A stretch of 26,624 nucleotides of DNA from CG1-02-35-72 sp045046885 (GTDB lineage: Bacteria > Bacteroidota > Bacteroidia > Flavobacteriales > Flavobacteriaceae): positions 1 through 26,624 of the forward strand of contig JASFYX010000055.1 in NCBI GenBank assembly GCA_045046885.1, given 5' to 3'. Position 1 is the stretch's first letter. Each line of letters begins with the position of its first letter. This document shows positions 15,623-23,479 of this stretch, piece after piece. Under the pieces are notes generated by a model. The model was not told the origin of the DNA, did not search any database, and worked only from the letters and a program-made list of their open reading frames with translations. The translations under genes were made by a program, and so were the position numbers.

Positions 15623-16273
15623 ATGACCTACAAAATTGCCATAGCCGAAGACAATTCTTTTTTAGCCAATACTGTAATTGAAAAAATTTCTTTTTTTAAA
15701 GATTTAAAATTCAAATATAAAGCAGCCAACGGCGCCGAATTAATAGGTAAATTAGAAGAAGATCACAATATAGATATTATTTTAATGGATATTCAAATGC
15801 CCGTAATGGATGGTATAAAAGCCACAGATATAATCCACAATAAATATCCTCATATTAAAATAATTATTCTCACAGTTCACGATTCAGATGCTATGATTTT
15901 TAATGCTATTAAAGCCGGTGCCAGCGGGTATTTGTTAAAAGAAATTGACCCCGAAAAATTACACAATTGCATTATAGAAGTCATAAATGGCGGTGCGCCT
16001 ATGAGTCCGAGTATAGCTCTTAAAACACTAAAATTATTAAGAGACCCATCTGTTTTAAATAATGATCTAAAGGAAGAAAATATAAGTCTTTCTAAACGCG
16101 AGACCGAAATACTAGAACAACTTAGTAAAGGGCTGAACTATAATTTAATTGCCGACAACCTCTTTATATCTACAGGAACGGTAAGAAAGCACATAGAAAA
16201 TATTTATAAAAAACTACAGGTTCACAACAAATTAGAAGCTGTTATAAAAGCCAAACGTCATAATATTATATAA
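15623..16273 (+). CDS. LuxR/NarL-type response regulator
   Basis: A 216-residue two-domain regulator. The receiver (1-120) has acidic pair E9/D10, phosphoacceptor D56 (LMDIQMPVMDG), T84 and K106. The DNA-binding domain (148-210) has the LuxR helix-turn-helix LSKRETEILEQLSKGLNYNLIADNLFISTGTVRKHIENIYKKL. It should be phosphorylated by the kinase encoded 45 bases upstream and act as a dimer on DNA; targets are not visible here. No separate promoter is seen in the gap. A symmetric terminator follows directly after the stop. Confidence 0.96.
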   Translation: MTYKIAIAEDNSFLANTVIEKISFFKDLKFKYKAANGAELIGKLEEDHNIDIILMDIQMPVMDGIKATDIIHNKYPHIKIIILTVHDSDAMIFNAIKAGASGYLLKEIDPEKLHNCIIEVINGGAPMSPSIALKTLKLLRDPSVLNNDLKEENISLSKRETEILEQLSKGLNYNLIADNLFISTGTVRKHIENIYKKLQVHNKLEAVIKAKRHNII

Positions 16274-16300
16274 AAAAAGCTGCCTTTTAGCAGCTTTTTT
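16273..16300. terminator. bidirectional terminator between response regulator and M20 gene
   Basis: AAAAAAGCTGC (16273-16283), loop CTTTTA, GCAGCTTTTTT (16290-16300). Perfect 11-bp stem with A/T runs on both sides, placed between convergent genes, so it can stop both transcripts. Confidence 0.88.
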
Positions 16301-16320
16301 TATTTATAAATTACACGCAA

Positions 16321-17610
16321 TTATTTAGCGTGCTTATTCATATAATCTAAAGTGAGATTAACCATAGCCTTTACACCAGTTTTCATACCACTTTCATCTA
16401 TATAAAAACTAGGTGTGTGATGTGATGGCGCATCTTTCTCGGCAACATTAAGAGGTGTCCCTCCTACAAAAAAGTACAAACCGGGGACTTCTTTTTGGAA
16501 AAATGAAAAATCTTCAGCACCTGTAATGGCTTTTATTTCAACAAGTTTTCCTTTATCCACCGCTTTTTGTAAAGAGGGTAGCATTTCTGCAGTTAACGCA
16601 GGGTCGTTATAAGTAATGGGTAATCCTTCATCAATAGTAATATCTGCAGTAGCACCATAACTTTCGGCAATAGCTTTAACACGTTTTATCATAGTTTTAT
16701 TAAGCTTTTTTTGCATATCGTAATCTAATGTTCTAATGGTACCTATTAAAGTAGCTTCTTCTGGAATGATATTATTTCTAATACCACTTTTTATCATCCC
16801 TACAGTTATAACAGCGCCTTCTTTTGTTAAATCTAAATTACGACTTATTATTACTTGTAATCCATTTATAATTTGTGCGCTAATTACTATTGGGTCTATA
16901 CTCATCCAAGGTGTAGAACCATGGGCTTGTTTGCCGTGTACATGAATTTCAAATCGTTGGGCAGCTGCCATAGTGCCTCCCGGTTTATAAGTAATTTTAC
17001 CTACATGGGTACCGGAACTGATATGCATCCCAAAAATAACATCCACATCGGGGTTTTTAAGGACGCCTTCTTTTACCATTAATTTAGCACCACCTTCTTC
17101 GCCTACAGGTGCGCCTTCTTCGGCAGGTTGAAAGATAAATTTGACGGTTCCTTTTAAGTCTTTTCTAATTTTAGATAAAACAGTGGCCGTTCCCATCATC
17201 ATAGCAATATGCGTATCGTGACCACAGGCGTGCATCACTCCGGTTTTAATACCGTTATAAGTACTTGTAAATTTAGATTTAAAAGGTAAATCGACGCGTT
17301 CTGTAACAGGTAAAGCGTCAATATCGGCACGTAGGGCGACTACGGGACCGGGTTTACCGCCCTTTAAAATACCTACGACACCTGTATGAGCAACACCGGT
17401 TTGGACTTCAATACCCAAACTTTTTAGATAATCAGCTATAATTTTTGAGGTTCTAAATTCGCGGTTAGATAATTCGGGATGTTCGTGAAAATCGCGACGC
17501 CATTCTATAACTTTAGGCTCTACATTATCGATTAATTTTAATACTTTTTTGCTTTGTGATGTAGCTATACTACTTACCAAAACAATTACGAGAAAGAATA
17601 ATTTTTTCAT
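16321..17610 (-). CDS. secreted M20 family amidohydrolase (aminoacylase/carboxypeptidase type)
   Basis: A 429-residue zinc hydrolase with a signal peptide (MKKLFFLVIVLVSSIATSQS). It has the M20D layout: RADIDALP (94-101), metal ligands in ACGHDTH (C129, H131, H134), the catalytic PAEEG (E164/E165), a dimerisation insert (about 210-320), and a late ligand His in the SHHTPSFYIDE segment. The family removes N-acyl groups or C-terminal residues from amino acid conjugates (hippurate, IAA-amino acid, N-acetyl-diaminopimelate and others); the exact substrate is not readable. Export suggests scavenging of peptides or acylated amino acids. It is separated from glnN by that gene's terminator, so it has its own promoter, though only a weak -7 match (17638-17645) was found. 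Confidence 0.92.
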   Translation of the reverse strand: MKKLFFLVIVLVSSIATSQSKKVLKLIDNVEPKVIEWRRDFHEHPELSNREFRTSKIIADYLKSLGIEVQTGVAHTGVVGILKGGKPGPVVALRADIDALPVTERVDLPFKSKFTSTYNGIKTGVMHACGHDTHIAMMMGTATVLSKIRKDLKGTVKFIFQPAEEGAPVGEEGGAKLMVKEGVLKNPDVDVIFGMHISSGTHVGKITYKPGGTMAAAQRFEIHVHGKQAHGSTPWMSIDPIVISAQIINGLQVIISRNLDLTKEGAVITVGMIKSGIRNNIIPEEATLIGTIRTLDYDMQKKLNKTMIKRVKAIAESYGATADITIDEGLPITYNDPALTAEMLPSLQKAVDKGKLVEIKAITGAEDFSFFQKEVPGLYFFVGGTPLNVAEKDAPSHHTPSFYIDESGMKTGVKAMVNLTLDYMNKHAK

Positions 17611-17674
17611 TGTTATAAGGTTTGTTGTTTACGGTTTTAAAAGTAGTACTTTTTTTGAATTAATCTAGCAATAA

Positions 17675-17699
17675 AAAATCCCGCTTAAAGCGGGATTTT
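17675..17699 (-). terminator. terminator of glnN
   Basis: AAAATCCCGC (17675-17684), loop TTAAA, GCGGGATTTT (17690-17699). On the minus strand the hairpin is followed by a T-run and lies 3 bases after the glnN stop. Confidence 0.88.
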
Positions 17700-17701
17700 A
17701 T

Positions 17702-19891
17702 TTATCGTGTAAAGAGCATTTCTCTGTATTTTGTCAATGGCCACAACTCATCGTCAATCATCATTTCAAGTTTATCGCAATGGTAACGAATTTCATCAAA
17801 ATAAGGTTTGATAATATTGCAATAATCATCTGCTTTTTTAACAGCGTCTTCAATCTTGTTTACCTTTTTTCTAGCCGCTGTCATAGCGTGAACCTTAGTA
17901 GAAATATTTTCTATATGCATTGAAATTGTTTCAATTAAAGCCAATTGTTCTTTACTGTACTTTTTAAATGAACCGCCATAGATATCTTTAAGACCTCTCA
18001 CGTTTTTTATGAGTAAATTTTGATACGAAATAGCCGTTGGAATAACATGGTTTAAAGCTATATCGCCTAAAACACGTCCTTCTATTTGTATATTCATAAT
18101 ATACTCATCTACTTTAATTTCGTAACGGGCTTTGAGTTCCACTTCATTCATTACGTCCATTTCTTCAAATAAATCGATTGATTTTTGAGTCACTTTTGCT
18201 CTAAGGGCTTCTGGTGTTGTACGATTGTTACTTAAACCGCGTTTAGCAGCTTCTTTTTGCCAATCTTCGCCGTAGCCATTTCCTTCAAATAAAATAGCTT
18301 TCGATTGTTTGATATACTCACGTAACACATTAAAAATAGCTTCATCTTTTTTAAGTGATTTCTCTGAAATTAAAGCATCAACTTCAAGTTTAAAATCTTT
18401 CAATTGTTTGGCCACAACTGTATTTAAAATAATCATTGGGTCGGCACAATTGGCTTTAGAACCTACGGCTCTAAACTCGAATTTATTTCCTGTAAAGGCA
18501 AAAGGAGAAGTTCTGTTTCTATCTGTATTGTCTAAAAGGATTTCAGGAATTTTACCGACAACATTAAGCTTTAATTCGGTTTTTTCTTCGGGCGATAATT
18601 TGCCTTTGGTTACATTTTCTAATTCTTTAAGTACACGCGTTAATTGTTCGCCAATAAAAACTGATAAAATTGCAGGTGGCGCTTCGTTTGCCCCTAAACG
18701 ATGGTCATTACTTGCAGAGGCAATGCCAGCTCGCATCAACTCTTCGTATTCTCTTAAGGCTCTAATTGTATTGATGAAAAATGTTAAGAATTGTAAATTG
18801 CGTTTTGGTGTTTTACTAGGTGCTAATAAATTAATACCCGTATCGGTACTCAAAGACCAGTTGTTGTGTTTCCCTGAACCATTAATACCTGCAAAAGGTT
18901 TTTCATGGAAAAGTATTTTAAAATTATGACGCGACGCTACACGACCCATAACATCCATTAACAGCGAATTATGATCGACAGCTAAATTGGTTTCTTCATA
19001 AATTGGTGCCAATTCAAATTGATTGGGTGCTACTTCATTATGTCTTGTTTTTACAGGAATTCCTAATAACATACATTCTGTTTCTAAATCGCGCATAAAA
19101 TTTAGAGCACGACTCGGAATACTGCCAAAATAATGATCGTCTAATTGTTGCCCTTTAGCAGGTGCATGTCCTAAAAGCGTTCTACCCGTCATTATGATAT
19201 CTGGTCTAGAAGCCGCTAAAGCTTTATCTATTAAAAAATACTCTTGTTCCCATCCTAAAGAGGAGGTGACTTTATTGACGTTTTTATCAAAATAACTACT
19301 TACAACATCAGTCGCCGCTTTATCTACCGCTTGTAGCGCTCGCAATAAAGGTGTTTTATAATCTAAAGCTTCACCTGTATAAGCTACAAATACAGTTGGA
19401 ATACATAAAGTAGTGCCATAAATAAAAGCAGGAGATGTAGGATCCCAAGCCGTGTAACCACGTGCCTCAAAGGTATTTCTGATACCACCGTTAGGAAAAC
19501 TTGAGGCATCTGGTTCTTGTTGTACCAACTCGCTACCGCCAAATTTTTCCATGGCACGACCATTTTCTATCGTTTCAAAAAAGGCATCGTGTTTTTCTGC
19601 AGTACCTCCTGTTAAAGGTTGAAACCAGTGTGTATAATGTGTCACACCTTTAGATAAAGCCCACTCTTTCATTGCTGGCGCAATCTGATTTGCCGATAAG
19701 CGGTCAATTTTTTTACCGTATTTAAAAGCATTAATAACAGCATTAAAAGCATCTTTAGTTAAATATTGACGCATTGTATCTTGGTTAAATACATTTTCAC
19801 CAAATAAAACCGAACGTTTAATGTTTTCGTCAACATTAATGGGTTTTCTGTTAAGGGTTTCTTTTAAGGCCTGAAATCTAAGTTTTGACAT
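17702..19891 (-). CDS. glnN: glutamine synthetase type III
   Basis: A 729-residue GSIII, about 1.5 times longer than GSI. It makes glutamine from glutamate, ammonia and ATP in the cytoplasm. Visible signatures include the GSIII N-terminal domain (HYTHWFQPLTGGTAEKHDAF), the GS catalytic blocks NEVAPNQFELAPIYEE and GINGSGKHNNWS, the ASNDHRLGANEAPPAI block, and the RNRTSPFAFTGNKFEFRAVG segment. The helical C-terminal extension (600-729) is typical of the type. GSIII forms dodecamers in Bacteroidota and cyanobacteria. It is monocistronic by layout, with its own -7 box and terminator. No GlnK or AmtB gene is nearby. Confidence 0.97.
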   Translation of the reverse strand: MSKLRFQALKETLNRKPINVDENIKRSVLFGENVFNQDTMRQYLTKDAFNAVINAFKYGKKIDRLSANQIAPAMKEWALSKGVTHYTHWFQPLTGGTAEKHDAFFETIENGRAMEKFGGSELVQQEPDASSFPNGGIRNTFEARGYTAWDPTSPAFIYGTTLCIPTVFVAYTGEALDYKTPLLRALQAVDKAATDVVSSYFDKNVNKVTSSLGWEQEYFLIDKALAASRPDIIMTGRTLLGHAPAKGQQLDDHYFGSIPSRALNFMRDLETECMLLGIPVKTRHNEVAPNQFELAPIYEETNLAVDHNSLLMDVMGRVASRHNFKILFHEKPFAGINGSGKHNNWSLSTDTGINLLAPSKTPKRNLQFLTFFINTIRALREYEELMRAGIASASNDHRLGANEAPPAILSVFIGEQLTRVLKELENVTKGKLSPEEKTELKLNVVGKIPEILLDNTDRNRTSPFAFTGNKFEFRAVGSKANCADPMIILNTVVAKQLKDFKLEVDALISEKSLKKDEAIFNVLREYIKQSKAILFEGNGYGEDWQKEAAKRGLSNNRTTPEALRAKVTQKSIDLFEEMDVMNEVELKARYEIKVDEYIMNIQIEGRVLGDIALNHVIPTAISYQNLLIKNVRGLKDIYGGSFKKYSKEQLALIETISMHIENISTKVHAMTAARKKVNKIEDAVKKADDYCNIIKPYFDEIRYHCDKLEMMIDDELWPLTKYREMLFTR

Positions 19892-19921
19892 AGGAATATT
19901 ATTTTTGTTTAATTAACATGA

Positions 19922-19929
19922 CAAAAATA
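19922..19929 (-). promoter_or_regulatory. predicted -7 box (TATTTTTG) for glnN
   Basis: A TAnnTTTG match on the minus strand 31 bases upstream of the start. The gap 19892-20016 is otherwise A/T runs, with an AT-only palindrome AAAATAATTATTTT near 19924-19937. No riboswitch fold seen. Confidence 0.5.
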
Positions 19930-20016
19930 ATTATTTTTATGAAATAATTAGACATACCCCCTGTTTTTTTTATCAAAAAAAAATATTTTATATTTTTTAA
20001 ATTATTTACCCCCTAC

Positions 20017-20955
20017 TTAAAAGATGATATATAAAAATAAAATATAAGTCATTAACAAAAAAGCCCCCTTATAACGCGAAATTTTATAGCTTTTTGGCAG
20101 AAATACCAACGGAAGTAATATTAAAGAGAACCCTAAAAGCCAAACCATATCATTATTGAGTAACTTTTGATCTAAAAGCGGAATAGGACTCACTATTGCT
20201 GTTAGGCCTACAACAGAACCTATATTAAATATATTTGACCCTATTAAATTGCCCAACGAAATAGATTTCTCTTTTTTTACAGCCGCAATAATAGAGGTTG
20301 CTAATTCTGGAATACTTGTTCCAATTGCTACAACACTTATAGAGATAATTCTTTCTGAAATATTAAATTCTTTTGCCATGGTAATAGCGCCATCTATTAA
20401 TAATTCTGCACCACCCCATAAAGCGACACCTCCAATTAAAAACCAAAGCCCAATTTTTAAATTAGACGACTCTGTTAAATCTTCATTTATTTCTTCTATA
20501 CCAACACCTAAAACCTTGGCTTTTCTAACTAAAATATAAATAAATAAAATGAGTAACGACAATAAAATCAGCCCCTCAAAACGAGAAATTTGATTATCGT
20601 TATATAAAAACCAAAACAACAACACTGTAAAAGTCATCATTGTTGGCCAGTTGAGTTTGTAAAAATATTTATTGACAAAAAGTGGTGCAATAAGAGTTGT
20701 TACTCCTAAAACCAATACTATATTGGCAATGTTTGAACCTATTACATTACCCAAAGCAATATCGGAATGTCCGTTAAGAGCTGCTTGCATACTCACTAAC
20801 AGTTCTGGTACTGATGTTGCAAAAGATACCACAGTCATACCTATAACCGCTTTTGAAATATTGAATTTAAACGACAAACCTACAGAAGCTTTAACCAACA
20901 ATTCACCTCCTAAAACTAGTAAGACAAACCCTAATAAAACAAAAACTAAACTCAT
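20017..20955 (-). CDS. calcium/sodium antiporter (CaCA family, YrbG-like)
   Basis: A 312-residue membrane protein of about ten helices in two inverted repeats. Each repeat has the alpha motifs: ATSVPELLVS with E51 and GNVIGSNIANI (69-79) in the first, and GTSIPELATS with E217 and GNLIGSNIFNI (235-245) in the second. The two conserved acidic residues bind the transported cations. The central cytoplasmic loop (145-168) is short and acidic, as in YrbG-like members. It exchanges Ca2+ or another cation for Na+ at the inner membrane. Same strand as glnN with a 125-base gap; probably its own transcript. Confidence 0.93.
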   Translation of the reverse strand: MSLVFVLLGFVLLVLGGELLVKASVGLSFKFNISKAVIGMTVVSFATSVPELLVSMQAALNGHSDIALGNVIGSNIANIVLVLGVTTLIAPLFVNKYFYKLNWPTMMTFTVLLFWFLYNDNQISRFEGLILLSLLILFIYILVRKAKVLGVGIEEINEDLTESSNLKIGLWFLIGGVALWGGAELLIDGAITMAKEFNISERIISISVVAIGTSIPELATSIIAAVKKEKSISLGNLIGSNIFNIGSVVGLTAIVSPIPLLDQKLLNNDMVWLLGFSLILLPLVFLPKSYKISRYKGAFLLMTYILFLYIIF

Positions 20956-20981
20956 AAATTAAATGCTAATTTCTTAAAAAA

Positions 20982-20989
20982 CAAAGATA
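20982..20989 (-). promoter_or_regulatory. predicted -7 box (TATCTTTG) for the antiporter
   Basis: An exact TAnnTTTG match on the minus strand, 27 bases upstream of the antiporter start. Confidence 0.55.
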
Positions 20990-21035
20990 GTATTCTCATT
21001 TTAATAAGCGATTTTTTATTAATTTTTTGTTAAAT

Positions 21036-21073
21036 AACTATTTTTTTAGTTGTATAACTATTTTTTTAGTTAT
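21036..21073. promoter_or_regulatory. tandem dyad, predicted BlaI-type operator
   Basis: Two dyads with a 20-base period: AACTA-N6-TAGTT at 21036-21051 and the longer ATAACTA-N6-TAGTTAT at 21054-21073. Both spacers are runs of T. They cover the -33 TTG and touch the -7 box of the gene pair, as expected of an autorepressor binding as two dimers on one DNA face. Confidence 0.65.
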
Positions 21074-21078
21074 GTTTG
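21050..21078 (+). promoter_or_regulatory. promoter of the blaI-M56 operon (TTG-N18-TATGTTTG)
   Basis: -33 TTG at 21050-21052 and -7 TATGTTTG at 21071-21078 with 18-base spacing: the best full match to the Bacteroidota consensus in this window. Start codon at 21097. Confidence 0.7.
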
Positions 21079-21096
21079 CAATGTAAAATTTGAATT

Positions 21097-21459
21097 ATGG
21101 AAAAATTAACACATAAAGAAGAAGAACTTTTACGCGTTTTATGGCAACTTAAAAAAGCCTTTGTAAAAGAATTGGTGGCGCAACTCCCCGACCCTAAACC
21201 ACATTACAACACCGTTTCTACAGTTATTAGAAAAATGGAAGAAAAAGGTTTTGTGGGGCATACTCCTTTTGGTGCAACCCATCAATATTTTCCTTTGGTG
21301 ACCAAAGAAGCTTATCGCAAGCAATTTATGAGTCGTACCATCCACAATTATTTTGAAGATTCTTATAAAAACGTGGTGTCGTTTTTGGCTAAAGAAGAAA
21401 AAATAAGTGTTGCAGAGCTCAAAGAAATCATTCAACTCATAGAAAAAAGTAAATCATGA
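21097..21459 (+). CDS. BlaI/MecI/CopY family repressor
   Basis: A 120-residue repressor: winged helix at 5-75 (HKEEELLRVLWQLKKAFVKELV, HYNTVSTVIRKMEEKGFVGH) and a C-terminal dimerisation/cleavage helix region (80-120). Partners of this family are M56 membrane proteases that trigger repressor cleavage. Its stop overlaps the M56 start by 4 bases (ATGA), so they are translationally coupled. The tandem dyad over the promoter is the likely operator, giving autorepression. No beta-lactamase gene is adjacent, so the regulon is elsewhere or is the operon itself. Confidence 0.94.
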   Translation: MEKLTHKEEELLRVLWQLKKAFVKELVAQLPDPKPHYNTVSTVIRKMEEKGFVGHTPFGATHQYFPLVTKEAYRKQFMSRTIHNYFEDSYKNVVSFLAKEEKISVAELKEIIQLIEKSKS

Positions 21460-23372
21460 ATCTGTTCTTATTAAAATCGGCAGGAATAATTGCCCTATTT
21501 TTAGTCATTTACAAACTGTTTTTAGAACACGACACTTATTTTAAAAGTATCAGAATGTATTTTGTAACAGGTATTCTAGCGTCATTTATTTTACCTTTTA
21601 TCAGTATTACCAAATATGTTTTAGCACCACAAACCCAACAATTTGTTTACAGCAAGGACTTTCAAAACTTTGCGAGTACTGGTTCTGAGACCCCTTTTAA
21701 TTGGACGGGCTTTCTTTTTACTATATATATTATAGGTATCGCTTTAAGCGGATTGTATCTCATTTTCCAGATAGTAAATTTGACAAAAATATTAAACTCA
21801 AAATCTGTTAAAGAATTCAAATCGTATAAAATCATCGAAACACAAAAGGACGTTTCGCCTTTCTCCTTTTTTAAATACATTGTTTACAATCCGGCACAAT
21901 TTAGCAAAGAAGAAATACAGCAACTTTTAAAACACGAAGAAACACATGTGTTACAAAGACACAGTATTGATATGCTTTTAGCGCATATGCTAACTTGTGT
22001 ACAATGGTTTAATCCTTTTGCTTGGTATTATAAAAAAGCTATCACTCAAAATTTAGAATACATAGCTGATAAGGAAGCTAAATTTACCATTGCCCCAAAA
22101 AATTATTCTTATTTATTATTAAAAACAACAAAGCCTAATTATCAAATGGTTTTGGCTAATAATTTTTACAACTCACTTTTAAAAAAACGTATTATGATGT
22201 TACACAAAAATCATTCACCCCGTTTAAAACAATTTAAATTAGCTTTAATTCTGCCTTTATTGGTGGGATTTGTCTTTGCTTTTAATACAAAAGTCGTAGC
22301 GCAACATAAACAAGATTCTAAACCTAAGATAGAAAATATTGATGCTTTTTCTATACAATTTGAAAAAAATGCTACAAAATCCTTTTTAGATAAAATAAAA
22401 TCAACTTTTAAAAATATGTTTGATTTTGATATAAAAATTAAAAACTTAAAGCGCAATGATAAAAATGACATTACAGCCATTAAAATAATAGCTTCTAAAG
22501 GTAATTTTAAAACCCAATATGTAATTACTAGGAGTAATGCAATACAACCCATTAAGATAGAATACAATGGTAAATCAGACAAAATAAGTATTTCTACTGG
22601 AAAAGATGAGCATAATAAAAATAGAAATTATTTTAGTTATAAAATCGAAAACTTCACAGGCGATCCTCAAAAACTGATAAAGTTACAAAACAGCCTTATG
22701 GATGATAAGGACGAAAACGATATTTTATTAATAAATGATAACGATACTATTCATAAATTAAAAGGAAATAATTTTATAGTTTTTTCTGACAAGATTAAAG
22801 ACAAAGGTCAAAACACTTTTATGACTAAATCTAAAAACAAAATAAGTAAAGTTGTTTTTATAGACGATGACGGAACTAAAACAAATATAATAGAAGTTTT
22901 AACGGATGAAAAACTTCACAAGCTTCATAAGAAATATAAAATTATTAAAAACAATAGCAAATCTACTTGGAAAGATAAAGACGGAAATATCACAAAAGTA
23001 ATTGCAGTTAAAACTGATAAAAATGGCGTTATTACTAAAACAATTGAAGTAGTCAAAATTCCTGAAGATATTGAAGTCATTGATCTTAAAACTGATGGTA
23101 AGCCTACAAAATCAAAAATGAGCTTTAAAATAGATAAAAATGGCGATATAGATGCCAGTAACCATAAAAAAGGATTCTACTTCAATACTAGAGATGATAA
23201 TCCGCCACTTTTTGTAATTGATGGTAAAGTGGTAAAAGAGGGTTTTATGGAAAAAATCGATCCAGAATCTATCAAGTCAATATCTGTTTTAAAAGGTATT
23301 AAAGCCATTAACAAATACGGTAGAAAAGGCAAAAATGGTGTTATTGAAATCACATTAAAAAAGAAAAAGTAA
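21456..23372 (+). CDS. M56 family (BlaR1-like) membrane metallopeptidase with C-terminal TonB-plug-like tail
   Basis: A 638-residue protein. Three N-terminal helices (about 5-22, 33-52, 84-107) precede the zinc protease site H160-EETH-H164, with E201/D205 in LEYIADKEA as the downstream ligand region. A fourth helix is at 262-283. The large outer part (284-638) has no penicillin-binding domain; instead it holds lysine/aspartate-rich beta repeats (IDDDGTKTNIIEV, KDGNITKVIAVKTDKNGVITKTIEV) and ends in PLFVIDGKVV...SVLKGIKAINKYGRKGKNGVIEITLKKK, the pattern of a TonB receptor plug. This tail is frequent in Bacteroidota M56 proteins. It probably senses an envelope signal and relieves BlaI repression; the signal is unknown. 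Confidence 0.9.
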   Translation: MNLFLLKSAGIIALFLVIYKLFLEHDTYFKSIRMYFVTGILASFILPFISITKYVLAPQTQQFVYSKDFQNFASTGSETPFNWTGFLFTIYIIGIALSGLYLIFQIVNLTKILNSKSVKEFKSYKIIETQKDVSPFSFFKYIVYNPAQFSKEEIQQLLKHEETHVLQRHSIDMLLAHMLTCVQWFNPFAWYYKKAITQNLEYIADKEAKFTIAPKNYSYLLLKTTKPNYQMVLANNFYNSLLKKRIMMLHKNHSPRLKQFKLALILPLLVGFVFAFNTKVVAQHKQDSKPKIENIDAFSIQFEKNATKSFLDKIKSTFKNMFDFDIKIKNLKRNDKNDITAIKIIASKGNFKTQYVITRSNAIQPIKIEYNGKSDKISISTGKDEHNKNRNYFSYKIENFTGDPQKLIKLQNSLMDDKDENDILLINDNDTIHKLKGNNFIVFSDKIKDKGQNTFMTKSKNKISKVVFIDDDGTKTNIIEVLTDEKLHKLHKKYKIIKNNSKSTWKDKDGNITKVIAVKTDKNGVITKTIEVVKIPEDIEVIDLKTDGKPTKSKMSFKIDKNGDIDASNHKKGFYFNTRDDNPPLFVIDGKVVKEGFMEKIDPESIKSISVLKGIKAINKYGRKGKNGVIEITLKKKK

Positions 23373-23393
23373 CTCTTCAAGTAAACTTATAAA

Positions 23394-23479
23394 TTGTCCA
23401 TTCGAGCGTAGTCGAGAATTATACTGTAATGATAAATAAATCGTCGCTCCCGAAACTTCGGGGGCGCTCGATGAGACAA
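23394..23479. repeat. 86-bp element with 15-bp imperfect terminal inverted repeats and inner hairpin
   Basis: The left end TTGTCCATTCGAGCG (23394-23408) matches the reverse complement of the right end (23465-23479) at 12 of 15 positions. Inside, CGCTCCCG (23445-23452) pairs with CGGGGGCG (23459-23466). It lies between the convergent M56 and endonuclease genes and is GC-richer than its surroundings. The GAGCGTAGTCGAG segment is a type I recall as dispersed in flavobacterial genomes. It may be a REP/MITE-like repeat that also works as a bidirectional terminator. Confidence 0.6.

Noticed and set aside
18309..18929. 206-codon open frame on the plus strand inside glnN
   Set aside because: Fully antisense to a clear GSIII gene, composition of a shadow frame, no promoter or recognisable domain.
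19892..20016. Riboswitch or glutamine-responsive leader upstream of glnN
   Set aside because: Only A/T runs and an AT palindrome are seen; no conserved riboswitch core recognised.
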